From: Actinacidiphila yeochonensis CN732
GTDB taxonomy: Bacteria > Actinomycetota > Actinomycetes > Streptomycetales > Streptomycetaceae
Assembly (NCBI RefSeq): GCF_000745345.1
Contig: NZ_JQNR01000005.1
Span: forward strand, 3,472,001-3,536,000
DNA: 64,000 nucleotides
Direction of reading: 5' to 3'
The first letter of the stretch is position 1. Each line of letters starts with the position of its first letter. The position numbers and the translations under genes were made by a program. Shown piece after piece: positions 53,945-63,598 of this stretch. A model generated the notes under the pieces. That model saw nothing but the letters and a program-made list of their open reading frames with translations. It had not been told where the DNA came from and made no database searches.

Positions 53945-53975
53945 CGACGGCAGTAGTGACGGCAACACTGGCGGA
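53945..53975 (-). repeat. Integrase 3'-end repeat, short copy D (minus)
   Basis: CCGCCAGTGTTGCCGTCACT followed by ACTGCCGTCGAAGG on the minus strand is a diverged, shortened version of the 53271-53345 repeat. Confidence 0.6.
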
Positions 53976-54030
53976 CTTCAGTGCACACGCACGGACATGG
54001 AACGGCTGTCAAATCGGAGCCTGACCAGCG

Positions 54031-54231
54031 AAGTTCCAGCTGACGGAGATCCCGCCCGCACAGTACTATGTGCTGGCGGGGGCCACGCCGGTCCTGGTCC
54101 ACAATGACGACAAGAACCTCTGCAAGCTGCTTGGGATCACTCAGCCGCAGTTCAATAAGCTGGTCGGAGATGCCTATCGCGATCACATTGCCGACTCCTA
54201 CCGGCGGCGTCCGCGTCAACTATGTTTTTGA
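54031..54231 (+). pseudogene. Displaced RHS toxin C-terminal cassette (Hint tail plus unknown toxin fragment)
   Basis: The frame reads FQLTEIPPAQYYVLAGATPV then LVHNDDKNLCKLLGITQPQF and NKLVGDAYRDHIADSY. The YYVLAG-x-x-P-x-LVHN stretch duplicates the Hint end of the full toxin (YYVLAGGVPILVHN), so this is an alternative, silent toxin tip. It has no start codon, is preceded by a stop at 54022, and is probably frameshifted near 54190: the next frame continues PTPTGGVRVNYVFDGH to a stop at 54241. The toxin type is not recognised. Confidence 0.8.
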
Positions 54232-54260
54232 CGGCCACTGAGTTTCAGAGGTAAGCAATC

Positions 54261-54512
54261 ATGGCATTTGAGTGTGGTGCCCTCGGGCGTTCTGGCGGCA
54301 AGACTGCTCTGGAGTGCTTGCATTAACTTCTGGTGCACCTGCTGGCCCAAGATTCCGACGTCTCCCATGGTTCGATCAAGGAAGGCGAGGGCTGGGCTGC
54401 CAGCAGAATCCAGGTCGCCCGCCCTGGGGAAGTGATTCTAGAGCAGTATATTCAGGTGAGTGTCGGCGGAGAGGTCGTGGAAATTTACCTCGAGCGTGCC
54501 CGTGGGTGTTGA
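54261..54512 (+). pseudogene. Broken immunity-like reading frame
   Basis: ATG 54261 follows AGAGGTAAG and opens MAFECGALGRSGGKTALECL, but meets TAA at 54324. The same frame then continues (from GTG 54333) for 59 residues, including SDVSHGSIKEGEGWAASRIQ and VILEQYIQVSVGGEVVEIYL, to a stop at 54512. The continuation looks protein-like and of lower G+C. Its position right after a toxin tip is where an immunity gene belongs. The family is not recognised and the internal stop suggests decay. Confidence 0.45.
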
Positions 54513-54541
54513 GCGACGATGATCTTCAGGGGCGGGATCTC

Positions 54542-54676
54542 ATGATGCCAACTGTTCTCAGCGGAGTAATTGATCCTGTGGTCAATGATCGGATCACGAC
54601 CTACGCCCTGACGGAGTGGCACGGAGTTTCATGGGACGAGACATCTGGATTTACCGTCCCGGGATCGTCTGATTAG
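54542..54676 (+). pseudogene. Short unassigned coding remnant
   Basis: ATG 54542 behind GGGCGGGATC would give 44 residues (MPTVLSGVIDPVVNDRITTY, then ALTEWHGVSWDETSGF). The composition is protein-like with the lower G+C of the surrounding accessory DNA. I recognise no family; it may be part of the immunity remnant upstream or of another toxin cassette. The 54677-54805 gap holds nothing clear. Confidence 0.3.
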
Positions 54677-54805
54677 CGCTATTCTGTAGCGTGGTTAAGC
54701 GGTCAATGGAAGTCCTGCTGGTCCTGCCTGATTTCTGATTGGGTGCGGATCTTGCTGCGCGAACTCCTCGCCCACGGAACCACCTTCAACGAGGCGAACT
54801 GAGGC

Positions 54806-55090
54806 ATGATCACCGAGTGCGCGAAGGGCGAGACCCATGCGGCGACGCTGATCCTGGAATGCCTGGAGAAGAACGGCAGGAAGTTCGACGTGACAGAGGC
54901 GCTCCGCATGATCGCTGAGGCGAGCGACCCCCAATGGGAGCTGAAGAGCGTCCAGGCTGCTGTGCAGCTTGTCTTCGTCGGCGCAACGCGCCTCACCCAC
55001 CTGCGCTGCACCCGAGGCAAGACCTCCGAGGCCGCCACCAACCCCGACGACGGCGACGGCCCGCCGCTTTGCGCAGCCGCCGTCCGCTGA
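54806..55090 (+). pseudogene. Chimeric remnant ending in an integrase tail
   Basis: ATG 54806 gives 94 residues. The first two-thirds (MITECAKGETHAATLILECL, KFDVTEALRMIAEASDPQWE) are helical and unassigned. The last part (KTSEAATNPDDGDGPPLCAA, then AVR and stop) matches the end of the minus-strand integrase remnant (EPDDGDDPPLGAVPVR). The sequence after the stop also matches. It therefore looks like an unrelated fragment fused to an integrase 3' end, not a functional gene. Confidence 0.5.
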
Positions 55091-55115
55091 CGTTGCCGTC
55101 AGCTGCTGCCGTCGG
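55040..55115 (+). repeat. Integrase 3'-end repeat, copy C (plus)
   Basis: CCCGACGACGGCGACGGCCC, then CCGCTGACGTTGCCGTCAGC and TGCTGCCGTCGGACTCC, parallel copy A read on the opposite strand. Confidence 0.75.
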
Positions 55116-55227
55116 ACTCCTCGAAATGCTGATCAGAATTCTAAAGGAATTCTTCACTCTCGGAGCAGGTGTGCCTGCGGCAGGAAGGGTTAAGTCGCGC
55201 CGCACCATCTATGGCTCGTTCCGCCAA

Positions 55228-55312
55228 GCCTGGCGACGGTGACGACCTGCCACTTTGTGCAACACCCGTTCGCCGACGTTGCCGTCAGTTGCTGCTGTCA
55301 GACACCCAAAAG
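55228..55312 (+). repeat. Integrase 3'-end repeat, copy B (plus)
   Basis: CCTGGCGACGGTGACGACCT, then CGCCGACGTTGCCGTCAGTT and CTGCTGTCAGACACCC, run inverted relative to copy A. Like copy A it is followed directly by a strong GC hairpin with a CCGGAA core, so the repeat unit includes the terminator. Confidence 0.8.
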
Positions 55313-55344
55313 GCCCCCGCCGGAACATCATTCCGGCTGGGGGC
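55313..55344. terminator. Hairpin after integrase tail copy B
   Basis: GCCCCCGCCGGAA and TTCCGGCTGGGGGC form a 13-bp stem with one mismatch around CATCA. It parallels the hairpin at 53233-53268 that follows copy A. Confidence 0.75.
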
Positions 55345-55393
55345 ATCGACATTTTTCGCAATCCGCCACTGCTAGGCGGTCAAGCTATTCTGA

Positions 55394-55816
55394 CATATTG
55401 GAATAGATCTTCCCCGTGAGATCAGCGGATTTGCAGCCTCTCTGGCACTCGACAACCTCTCCGGGACCGTTGAGAGCCTCCAGTAAACCGGTGAGCTTCC
55501 GTCAAACTATATGACCAAGGAACAGGCGCAGGCGGCTGGCTGGAAACCAGGAAAGGTGCTAGGCAACGGCATTCCTGGTGGGCAGATAGGTGGCGATGTC
55601 TTCGAAAATGCGAATGGTCTCGTTCCTGGGGCGCCGGGTCGCACCTGGCGAGAGGCGGACCTGGGTATCAACCTCATGATGACGGAACGCTCCGAGCTGA
55701 GCAGGGCTCTCCTGGGCATTGAAGCGTTTGAACGGATCTCGTCGGTGCTGACCCGGGTCATGGATCAGGACGAGTCCTTCGGACTGGACGAAAGGTTCGC
55801 GGTGCGCTTTGCATAG
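55394..55816 (+). pseudogene. Orphan barnase-like ribonuclease toxin fragment, broken
   Basis: The frame reads SLALDNLSGTVESLQ, TAA at 55484, then TGELPSNYMTKEQAQAAGWK, GKVLGNGIPGGQIGGDVFEN and GLVPGAPGRTWREADLGIN, to a stop at 55816. This follows barnase (LPDNYITKSEAQALGW, then APGKSIGGDIFSN and GKSGRTWREADI), including the catalytic Glu of WREAD. The distal part of barnase with the catalytic Arg and His is replaced by unrelated sequence (ELSRALLGIEAFERISS onward), and an in-frame TAA interrupts the N terminus. ATG 55511 could start a 101-residue product, but it would lack the active site. It is best read as a decayed toxin tip. Confidence 0.8.
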
Positions 55817-55877
55817 CGGATGACCGGGACGCGAGCCCGAAGAAGCCCTGCCGGAGCATGTTGGTCCGGCGGAGCAG

Positions 55878-55940
55878 CGGCGCCGCCGCACCCTTTGGCG
55901 GCCCTTGTGGGCAGCGGTGGAAGGGGGTGCGGCGGCGCCG
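55878..55940 (-). terminator. Terminator of murA2
   Basis: CGGCGCCGCCGCACCC (55878-55893) and its exact complement (55925-55940) form a 16-bp stem with a 31-base loop, just past the stop of the minus-strand murA gene. Confidence 0.65.
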
Positions 55941-55945
55941 GCCGG

Positions 55946-57475
55946 TCAGATGTCGCGGAAGATCTCGATCTGCGCGCCGATCGTGTTCAGCCGCTCCGCC
56001 AGGTCCTCGTACCCCCGGTTGATGACGTAGACGTTGCGCAGCACCGACGTGCCCTCGGCCGCCATCATCGCCAGCAGGACGACCACCGCCGGGCGCAGCG
56101 CGGGCGGGCACATCATCTCGGCGGCGCGCCAGCGGGTCGGGCCCTCGACCAGGACGCGGTGCGGGTCGAGCAGCTTGATCTGGGCGCCGAGCCGGGTCAG
56201 CTCGGTCAGGTAGATCGCGCGGTTGTCGTAGACCCAGTCGTGGATGAGGGTGGACCCCATGGCGGTGGCGGCGATGGCCGCGAAGAACGGCACGTTGTCG
56301 ATGTTGAGCCCGGGGAACGGCATCGGGTGGATCTTGTCGATGGGCGAGGTCAGCTTCGACGGGCGCACGGTGAGGTCGACGAGGCGGGTGCGGCCGTTGT
56401 CGGCCCGGTACTCCGGGGTCAGCTCGTGGTCCAGGCCCATCTCCTCCAGCACCGCGAGCTCGATCTCCATGAACTCGATCGGCACCCGGCGGATGGTGAG
56501 CTCCGACTCGGTGACCACGGCCGCGGCCAGCAGGCTCATCGCCTCGACCGGGTCCTCGGAGGGCGCGTAGTCCACGTCCCGGTCGATGGTCGCGACGCCG
56601 TGCACGGTGAGGGTGGTGGTGCCGATGCCCTCGACCCGCACCCCCAGCTCCTCAAGGAAGAAGCAGAGGTCCTGGACCATGTAGTTGGAGCTGGCGTTGC
56701 GGATGACGGTGGCGCCCTCGTACCGGGCGGCGGCCAGCAGTGCGTTCTCGGTGACCGTGTCGCCGCGCTCGGTCAGCACGATGGCCCGCTTCGGCGTGAT
56801 GGCGCGGTCCACCTCGGCGTGGTAGGAGCCGTCGGTGGCCGTGATGTCCAGGCCGAAGTGGCGCAGCGCGTTCATGTGCGGCTGCACCGTGCGGGTGCCG
56901 AGGTCGCAACCGCCGGCGTAGGGGATGCGGAAGCGGTCGGCGCGGTGCAGCAGCGGGCCGAGGAACATGATCACGCTGCGGGTGCGGCGGGCGGCGTCGG
57001 TGTCCATCGCGGCCAGGTCCAGTTCGGCCGGCGGCACGATCTCCAGGTCGTTGCCGTCGTTGATCCAGCGGGTGCGCACCCCGATGCTGCCGAGCACCTC
57101 CAGGATGCGGTAGACCTCCTCGATCCGCGCCACCCGGCGCAGGGTCGTGCGGCCGGCGTTGAGCAGCGAGGCGCACAGCAGCGCGACACACGCGTTCTTG
57201 CTCGTCTTGACGTCTATGGCGCCGGACAGCCGGCGGCCGCCGACGACCCGCAGATGCATCGGACCGGCGTAGCCGAGCGCGACGATCTCGCTGTCCAGGG
57301 CCTCGCCGATCCGGGCGATCATCTCAAGACTGATGTTCTGATTACCGCGCTCGATGCGGTTCACGGCGCTCTGGCTGGTCCCCAGAGCCTCCGCCAACTG
57401 CGCCTGTGTCCAGCCTCGATGCTGGCGAGCGTCGCGGATGAGCCTGCCGATACGTACGAGGTAGTCGTCGGTCAT
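55946..57475 (-). CDS. murA2: MurA-type UDP-GlcNAc enolpyruvyl transferase with N-terminal HTH domain
   Basis: The 509-residue protein starts at ATG 57475. Residues about 5-65 are a Cro/CI-type HTH (IRDARQHRGWTQAQLAEALG, TSQSAVNRIERGNQNISLEM), absent from ordinary MurA of about 420 residues. The catalytic part has the Lys-Asn pair (VKTSKNACVALLCASLLNAG), the loop Cys in YAGGCDLGTRT, and an Arg-containing PPALRPAVVVLLAM. MurA makes enolpyruvyl-UDP-GlcNAc, the first committed peptidoglycan precursor. In Streptomyces this HTH-fused paralogue sits beside aconitase. A perfect 18-bp palindrome lies 11 bp upstream of its start, suggesting autoregulation by the HTH. Confidence 0.93.
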   Translation of the reverse strand: MTDDYLVRIGRLIRDARQHRGWTQAQLAEALGTSQSAVNRIERGNQNISLEMIARIGEALDSEIVALGYAGPMHLRVVGGRRLSGAIDVKTSKNACVALLCASLLNAGRTTLRRVARIEEVYRILEVLGSIGVRTRWINDGNDLEIVPPAELDLAAMDTDAARRTRSVIMFLGPLLHRADRFRIPYAGGCDLGTRTVQPHMNALRHFGLDITATDGSYHAEVDRAITPKRAIVLTERGDTVTENALLAAARYEGATVIRNASSNYMVQDLCFFLEELGVRVEGIGTTTLTVHGVATIDRDVDYAPSEDPVEAMSLLAAAVVTESELTIRRVPIEFMEIELAVLEEMGLDHELTPEYRADNGRTRLVDLTVRPSKLTSPIDKIHPMPFPGLNIDNVPFFAAIAATAMGSTLIHDWVYDNRAIYLTELTRLGAQIKLLDPHRVLVEGPTRWRAAEMMCPPALRPAVVVLLAMMAAEGTSVLRNVYVINRGYEDLAERLNTIGAQIEIFRDI

Positions 57476-57486
57476 GCCAAGAAGGC

Positions 57487-57504
57487 TATCTCATATATGA
57501 GATA
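57487..57504. promoter_or_regulatory. Perfect 18-bp palindrome before murA2
   Basis: TATCTCATATATGAGATA is perfectly self-complementary and lies 12-29 bases upstream of the murA2 ATG on its coding strand side. It is strongly A/T-rich in its setting and is a likely operator overlapping the promoter or leader. Confidence 0.75.
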
Positions 57505-57887
57505 CGGCTACAGGGGCTGGTCCGTTCGTGGGCGAGCCGTGACCCGCCCGTCGACGGGGGTCCGCCGCGCCGACCTCACCGTACTGCCGAGGGTCCGGGG
57601 CGCCACCCGGGACGCGCAACGGAGGTACCCGGACGGCCGCGGCCCCATGGGTGACGGACGCGGCCGGCGCCCCGGCGGTTCCCGCCCCGACCGGCCGCGG
57701 CGGTTCCCGCCCCGACCGGCCGCCGCGGTCCCGCGTCCGGCCGCGCCGATCCTGTGCGCGGCCCTGTCTGGGCGGGCGGTGGGAGGGTAGTCGAGGGGTG
57801 CCGCGGGCGGGTGCCGGGCGCGGCGGGAACGCCCGGGGGCGTTCGGGGCGGGCCGGGGGTGTCCGGGGCGCCGCCGTGTACTAGAGT

Positions 57888-57905
57888 TATCTCGACATCG
57901 AGATA
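57888..57905. promoter_or_regulatory. 18-bp palindrome before acnA
   Basis: TATCTCGACATCGAGATA has 8-bp perfect arms around a 2-base centre, 71 bp before the aconitase start. Its outer half-sites (TATCTC/GAGATA) and spacing equal those of the murA2 palindrome. Confidence 0.75.
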
Positions 57906-57975
57906 TCTGCCGAGGCGTACCTGAGACCGGCAGCACGCGGTGGTACGCGCGAGAACATCCATGAAGGAGACTGTC

Positions 57976-60690
<2,715 letters not shown>

Positions 60691-60725
60691 CCGCACCGCG
60701 GCCGCACCCCGGCCGCCGCGTCCCC

Positions 60726-60772
60726 CGTACGGGCCGCACCTCCGTCACCCGGAGGTGCGGCCCGTACGCTTT
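60726..60772 (+). terminator. Strong intrinsic terminator of acnA
   Basis: CGTACGGGCCGCACCTCCG (60726-60744), loop TCACC and its exact complement (60750-60768) form a 19-bp stem followed by CTTTT. Confidence 0.92.
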
Positions 60773-61165
60773 TGCCGGTGTTTTGCCTGTTCCCCGCCGC
60801 TCTCGGCTGGTTCACTACTTGAACACGCCTGGTGGGAGGAGGTGTTGGGCCGCGGAAACAGCTTTCGGCCAAAGTTCCGGACGTTCGCCGACCCCACGTT
60901 TCGGGCAGGTCTCAACTCGGGAAAACTTGCCGTCCAAACTTACATTCGATCTTGCCCTGTTCGAGCGAAGTGGACTATACCTGTCGCGTCCAGGGGCCCG
61001 CGGAGCGCGGGAGCGGGCGGAGGACTCGGACCGGCTGCCTGAGACGGCGTCGGCTATCGTTCCTCGCCTCACTGGATGCAGAGCATCACTCACGCTTCAA
61101 CTGTTCGCGGGCGTCGGCGGGTTCCGCTGCACCGCATGAGTCCTGGAGAGGGCGAGGACTTGAGC
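60773..61165. other. ngcE upstream region
   Basis: There is no gene. The part from about 60780 to 60985 is unusually A/T-rich for the window (AAAACTTGCCGTCCAAACTT, ACATTCGATCTTGCC) and should hold the ngcE promoter. A DasR-like site ends it at 60969-60984. Confidence 0.5.
60969..60984 (+). promoter_or_regulatory. DasR-responsive-element-like site upstream of ngcE
   Basis: AGTGGACTATACCTGT matches the dre consensus AGTGGTCTAGACCAGT at 13 of 16 positions and lies 182 bp before the ngcE start. DasR is the GntR-family regulator of amino-sugar uptake in Streptomyces, so a site here is expected; binding is inferred. Confidence 0.5.
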
Positions 61166-62560
61166 ATGGGAACCGAGTTCAACCGGCGTGACGCAGTCAA
61201 GCGGGCGCTTGCCATCGGCGTTGTGGCCATTCCGAGCGCGTCGCTGCTGAGCGCGTGCGCGTCGAGCGGCGGCGGAGACAGCAGCTCTACCCCGTCCAAG
61301 GCGGCCGTCAGCAAGGGCAATCCGTTCGGCGTCGAGGCGAACACCGAGCTGGACGTGCTGATCTTCAAGGGCGGCTTCGGCGACGACTACGCCAAGCAGT
61401 TCGAGAAGCTGTACGGCAAGGAGTACCCGAAGGCGAAGATCTCGCACAACGCCACCCAGAACATCACCGGGTTGCTCCAGCCTCGTCTGAACGGCGGCAC
61501 TCCGCCGGACGTCGTCGACGACTCCGGCAACGCGCAGATCAAGCTGGACGTCCTGCAGAAGGCCGACCAGCTCACCGACCTCACGCCGTTGCTGGACGCG
61601 CCCTCGGTCGACGACCCGAGCGTGAAGGTGCGCGACACCCTCATGCCGGGCACCATCGAACTGGGCACCATCGGGGGCAAGTTCGTCACCCTGCAGTACG
61701 TCTACACCGTCTTCGGCCTGTGGTACTCGGGCAAGCTGTTCAAGCAGCACGGCTGGACCGCCCCCAAGACCTGGGCGGACTTCATCTCGATGGGCGCGGA
61801 GATCAAGAAGGCCGGCATCTCCCCCTTCGCCCACCAGGGCAAGTACCCGTACTACATCAACGTCGCCATCGTGGACCTGGCCGTCAAGAACGGTGGCATG
61901 GACTGGCTGACGCGCCTGGACAACCTCGACGAGACCGTCTGGGACGACGCCGCGGCGAAGGCCGCCATCAACGCGGTCTACGAGATCGTGCAGAAGAACT
62001 ACCTGCTGCCGGGCACCAACGGTATGACGCACATCGAGTCGCAGACCGCCTGGAACCAGTACAAGGCCGCCTTCATCCCCTGCGGCGCCTGGCTGGAGAA
62101 CGAGCAACTGAAGGCCACACCCTCGGACTTCGAGATGACCTTCATGCCGATGCCCTCGCTCCCCGGTGACAAGCTGCCCTTCGACGCCCTGCGCGGCGGT
62201 GCCAACGAGCCGTTCATCGTCCCGAAGAAGGCCAAGAACGCGGCCGGCGGCATGGAGTTCATGCGCGTCATGCTCAGCAAGGCGGGTGCCACCTCCTTCG
62301 CGCAGAGCGCCAACTCCCTGACCGTGGTGAAGGACGGCATCGGCGACGACGTCCAGCTCCGGCCGGGCACCAAGTCCACCGTGACCGCGCTGAAGGCGGC
62401 CGGCGCCAACGTCTTCAACCCGACCTACCTGCAGACCGCCAGCTCGCTGGACGTCGACATGGGCAATGCCAGCTCGGAGCTGATGGCCAACCGCATCAAG
62501 CCCGACGAGTGGCTGAAGCGGGTCAAGGCGGCCACCGTGAAGGCCAAGAAGGGTTCCTGA
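61166..62560 (+). CDS. ngcE: N-acetylglucosamine/diacetylchitobiose ABC transporter, substrate-binding lipoprotein
   Basis: ATG 61166 gives 464 residues; a TTG at 61160 is an alternative. Twin arginines (FNRRDAVKRALAIGVVAIPS) precede a lipobox LLSACAS near 30, so it is a lipoprotein probably exported by Tat. The solute-binding fold (NTELDVLIFKGGFGDDYAKQ, GGTPPDVVDDSGNAQIKLDV, YTVFGLWYSGKLFKQHGWTA) matches NgcE of Streptomyces. It captures GlcNAc and chitobiose outside the membrane and delivers them to the permeases encoded next. No ATPase gene is seen; such systems share the MsiK ATPase encoded elsewhere. Confidence 0.92.
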   Translation: MGTEFNRRDAVKRALAIGVVAIPSASLLSACASSGGGDSSSTPSKAAVSKGNPFGVEANTELDVLIFKGGFGDDYAKQFEKLYGKEYPKAKISHNATQNITGLLQPRLNGGTPPDVVDDSGNAQIKLDVLQKADQLTDLTPLLDAPSVDDPSVKVRDTLMPGTIELGTIGGKFVTLQYVYTVFGLWYSGKLFKQHGWTAPKTWADFISMGAEIKKAGISPFAHQGKYPYYINVAIVDLAVKNGGMDWLTRLDNLDETVWDDAAAKAAINAVYEIVQKNYLLPGTNGMTHIESQTAWNQYKAAFIPCGAWLENEQLKATPSDFEMTFMPMPSLPGDKLPFDALRGGANEPFIVPKKAKNAAGGMEFMRVMLSKAGATSFAQSANSLTVVKDGIGDDVQLRPGTKSTVTALKAAGANVFNPTYLQTASSLDVDMGNASSELMANRIKPDEWLKRVKAATVKAKKGS

Positions 62561-62648
62561 CATCGTCGGGCGGCGGCGCGGCCGGAGCACACGTCCGGCC
62601 GCGCCGCCGCCCACCCCGGATTCGCAGCGGAGCAGACCAGGGGCAGCA

Positions 62649-63584
62649 ATGAGAAGAAACAGTAAGTACCCCTTTATCGTGGGATTCCTCATCGTCCCCG
62701 TCGCCTTGTACGCAGCGCTCGTGCTGTGGCCGTACATCCAGACGATCGGCTACTCGTTCACCGACTGGTCGGGCGAGTCGCAGAAGATGAACTTCGTCGG
62801 TTTCAAGAACTACACGACGCTGTTCTCCGACACCGTCTTCCGGCAGGCGCTGTGGCACAACATCCTGCTGCTGATCTTCCTGCCGGTGATCACGATCCTG
62901 CTGGCGCTGTTCTTCGCCTTCCTGCTCAACGTCGGAGGGCGTGGCGGCACCGCCGGAATCCACGGCGTGCGCGGCTCCGCGTTCTACAAAGTGGTCTTCT
63001 TCTTCCCCCAGGTGCTGTCGGTGGCCATCCTGGTGGTGCTCTTCGAGGCCGTCTACCGAAGCGACAGCGGCGGACTGCTCAACGGCATCCTGATCAAACT
63101 CCACCTGGAGAACGCCGACAAACCGATCGAGTGGCTGAGCGACCCGAGCCTGGTGCTCTGGTGCATTCTCGCCATCCTGGTCTGGTCCGGCGTCGGGTTC
63201 TACCTGGTGCTGTTCTCGGCGGCGATGCAGTCGATCCCGAAGGAGATCTACGAAGCCGCGCTGCTGGACGGCTCCGGTCGCGGGCAGACCTTCTTCAGGG
63301 TCACGATGCCCCTGCTGTGGGACAGCATCCAGACGGCCTGGGTCTATCTGGCCATCGCGGCCATGGACGCCTTCGCGCTGGTGTCCGCGCTGACCCCGGG
63401 CGTCTCCTACGGCGGCGGCCCGGACCACCACAGCGAGGTGCTCTCCACCGTCCTGATGCGCAACTTCCTCTACGCGGGGAAGAGCGGTTACGCCTGCGCC
63501 ATGGGCGTCATCATCCTCCTGCTCACCCTGATCCTGTCCATCGTCACGCTCCGGGTCACCCGGCGCGAGCGCATCGAGTTCTGA
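62649..63584 (+). CDS. ngcF: Amino-sugar ABC transporter permease
   Basis: ATG 62649 gives 311 residues with six predicted membrane segments (YPFIVGFLIVPVALYAALVL, ILLLIFLPVITILLALFFAF, VVFFFPQVLSVAILVVLF, LVLWCILAILVWSGVGFYLV and two more). The EAA loop (EIYEAALLDGSGRGQTFFRV, ending PLL) that docks the ATPase is intact. It is the MalF-like subunit paired with the MalG-like protein encoded next, 14 bp downstream. Confidence 0.93.
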   Translation: MRRNSKYPFIVGFLIVPVALYAALVLWPYIQTIGYSFTDWSGESQKMNFVGFKNYTTLFSDTVFRQALWHNILLLIFLPVITILLALFFAFLLNVGGRGGTAGIHGVRGSAFYKVVFFFPQVLSVAILVVLFEAVYRSDSGGLLNGILIKLHLENADKPIEWLSDPSLVLWCILAILVWSGVGFYLVLFSAAMQSIPKEIYEAALLDGSGRGQTFFRVTMPLLWDSIQTAWVYLAIAAMDAFALVSALTPGVSYGGGPDHHSEVLSTVLMRNFLYAGKSGYACAMGVIILLLTLILSIVTLRVTRRERIEF

Positions 63585-63598
63585 ACCGGGGGCGCGAG

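Larger units (their letters stand above)
57476..57975. other. Divergent murA2-acnA intergenic region, 500 bp
   Basis: No gene is present. It carries one palindrome near each gene (57487-57504 and 57888-57905) and a perfect 25-bp tandem duplication (57674-57698, 57699-57723; unit GGCGGTTCCCGCCCCGACCG and onward). Confidence 0.6.
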
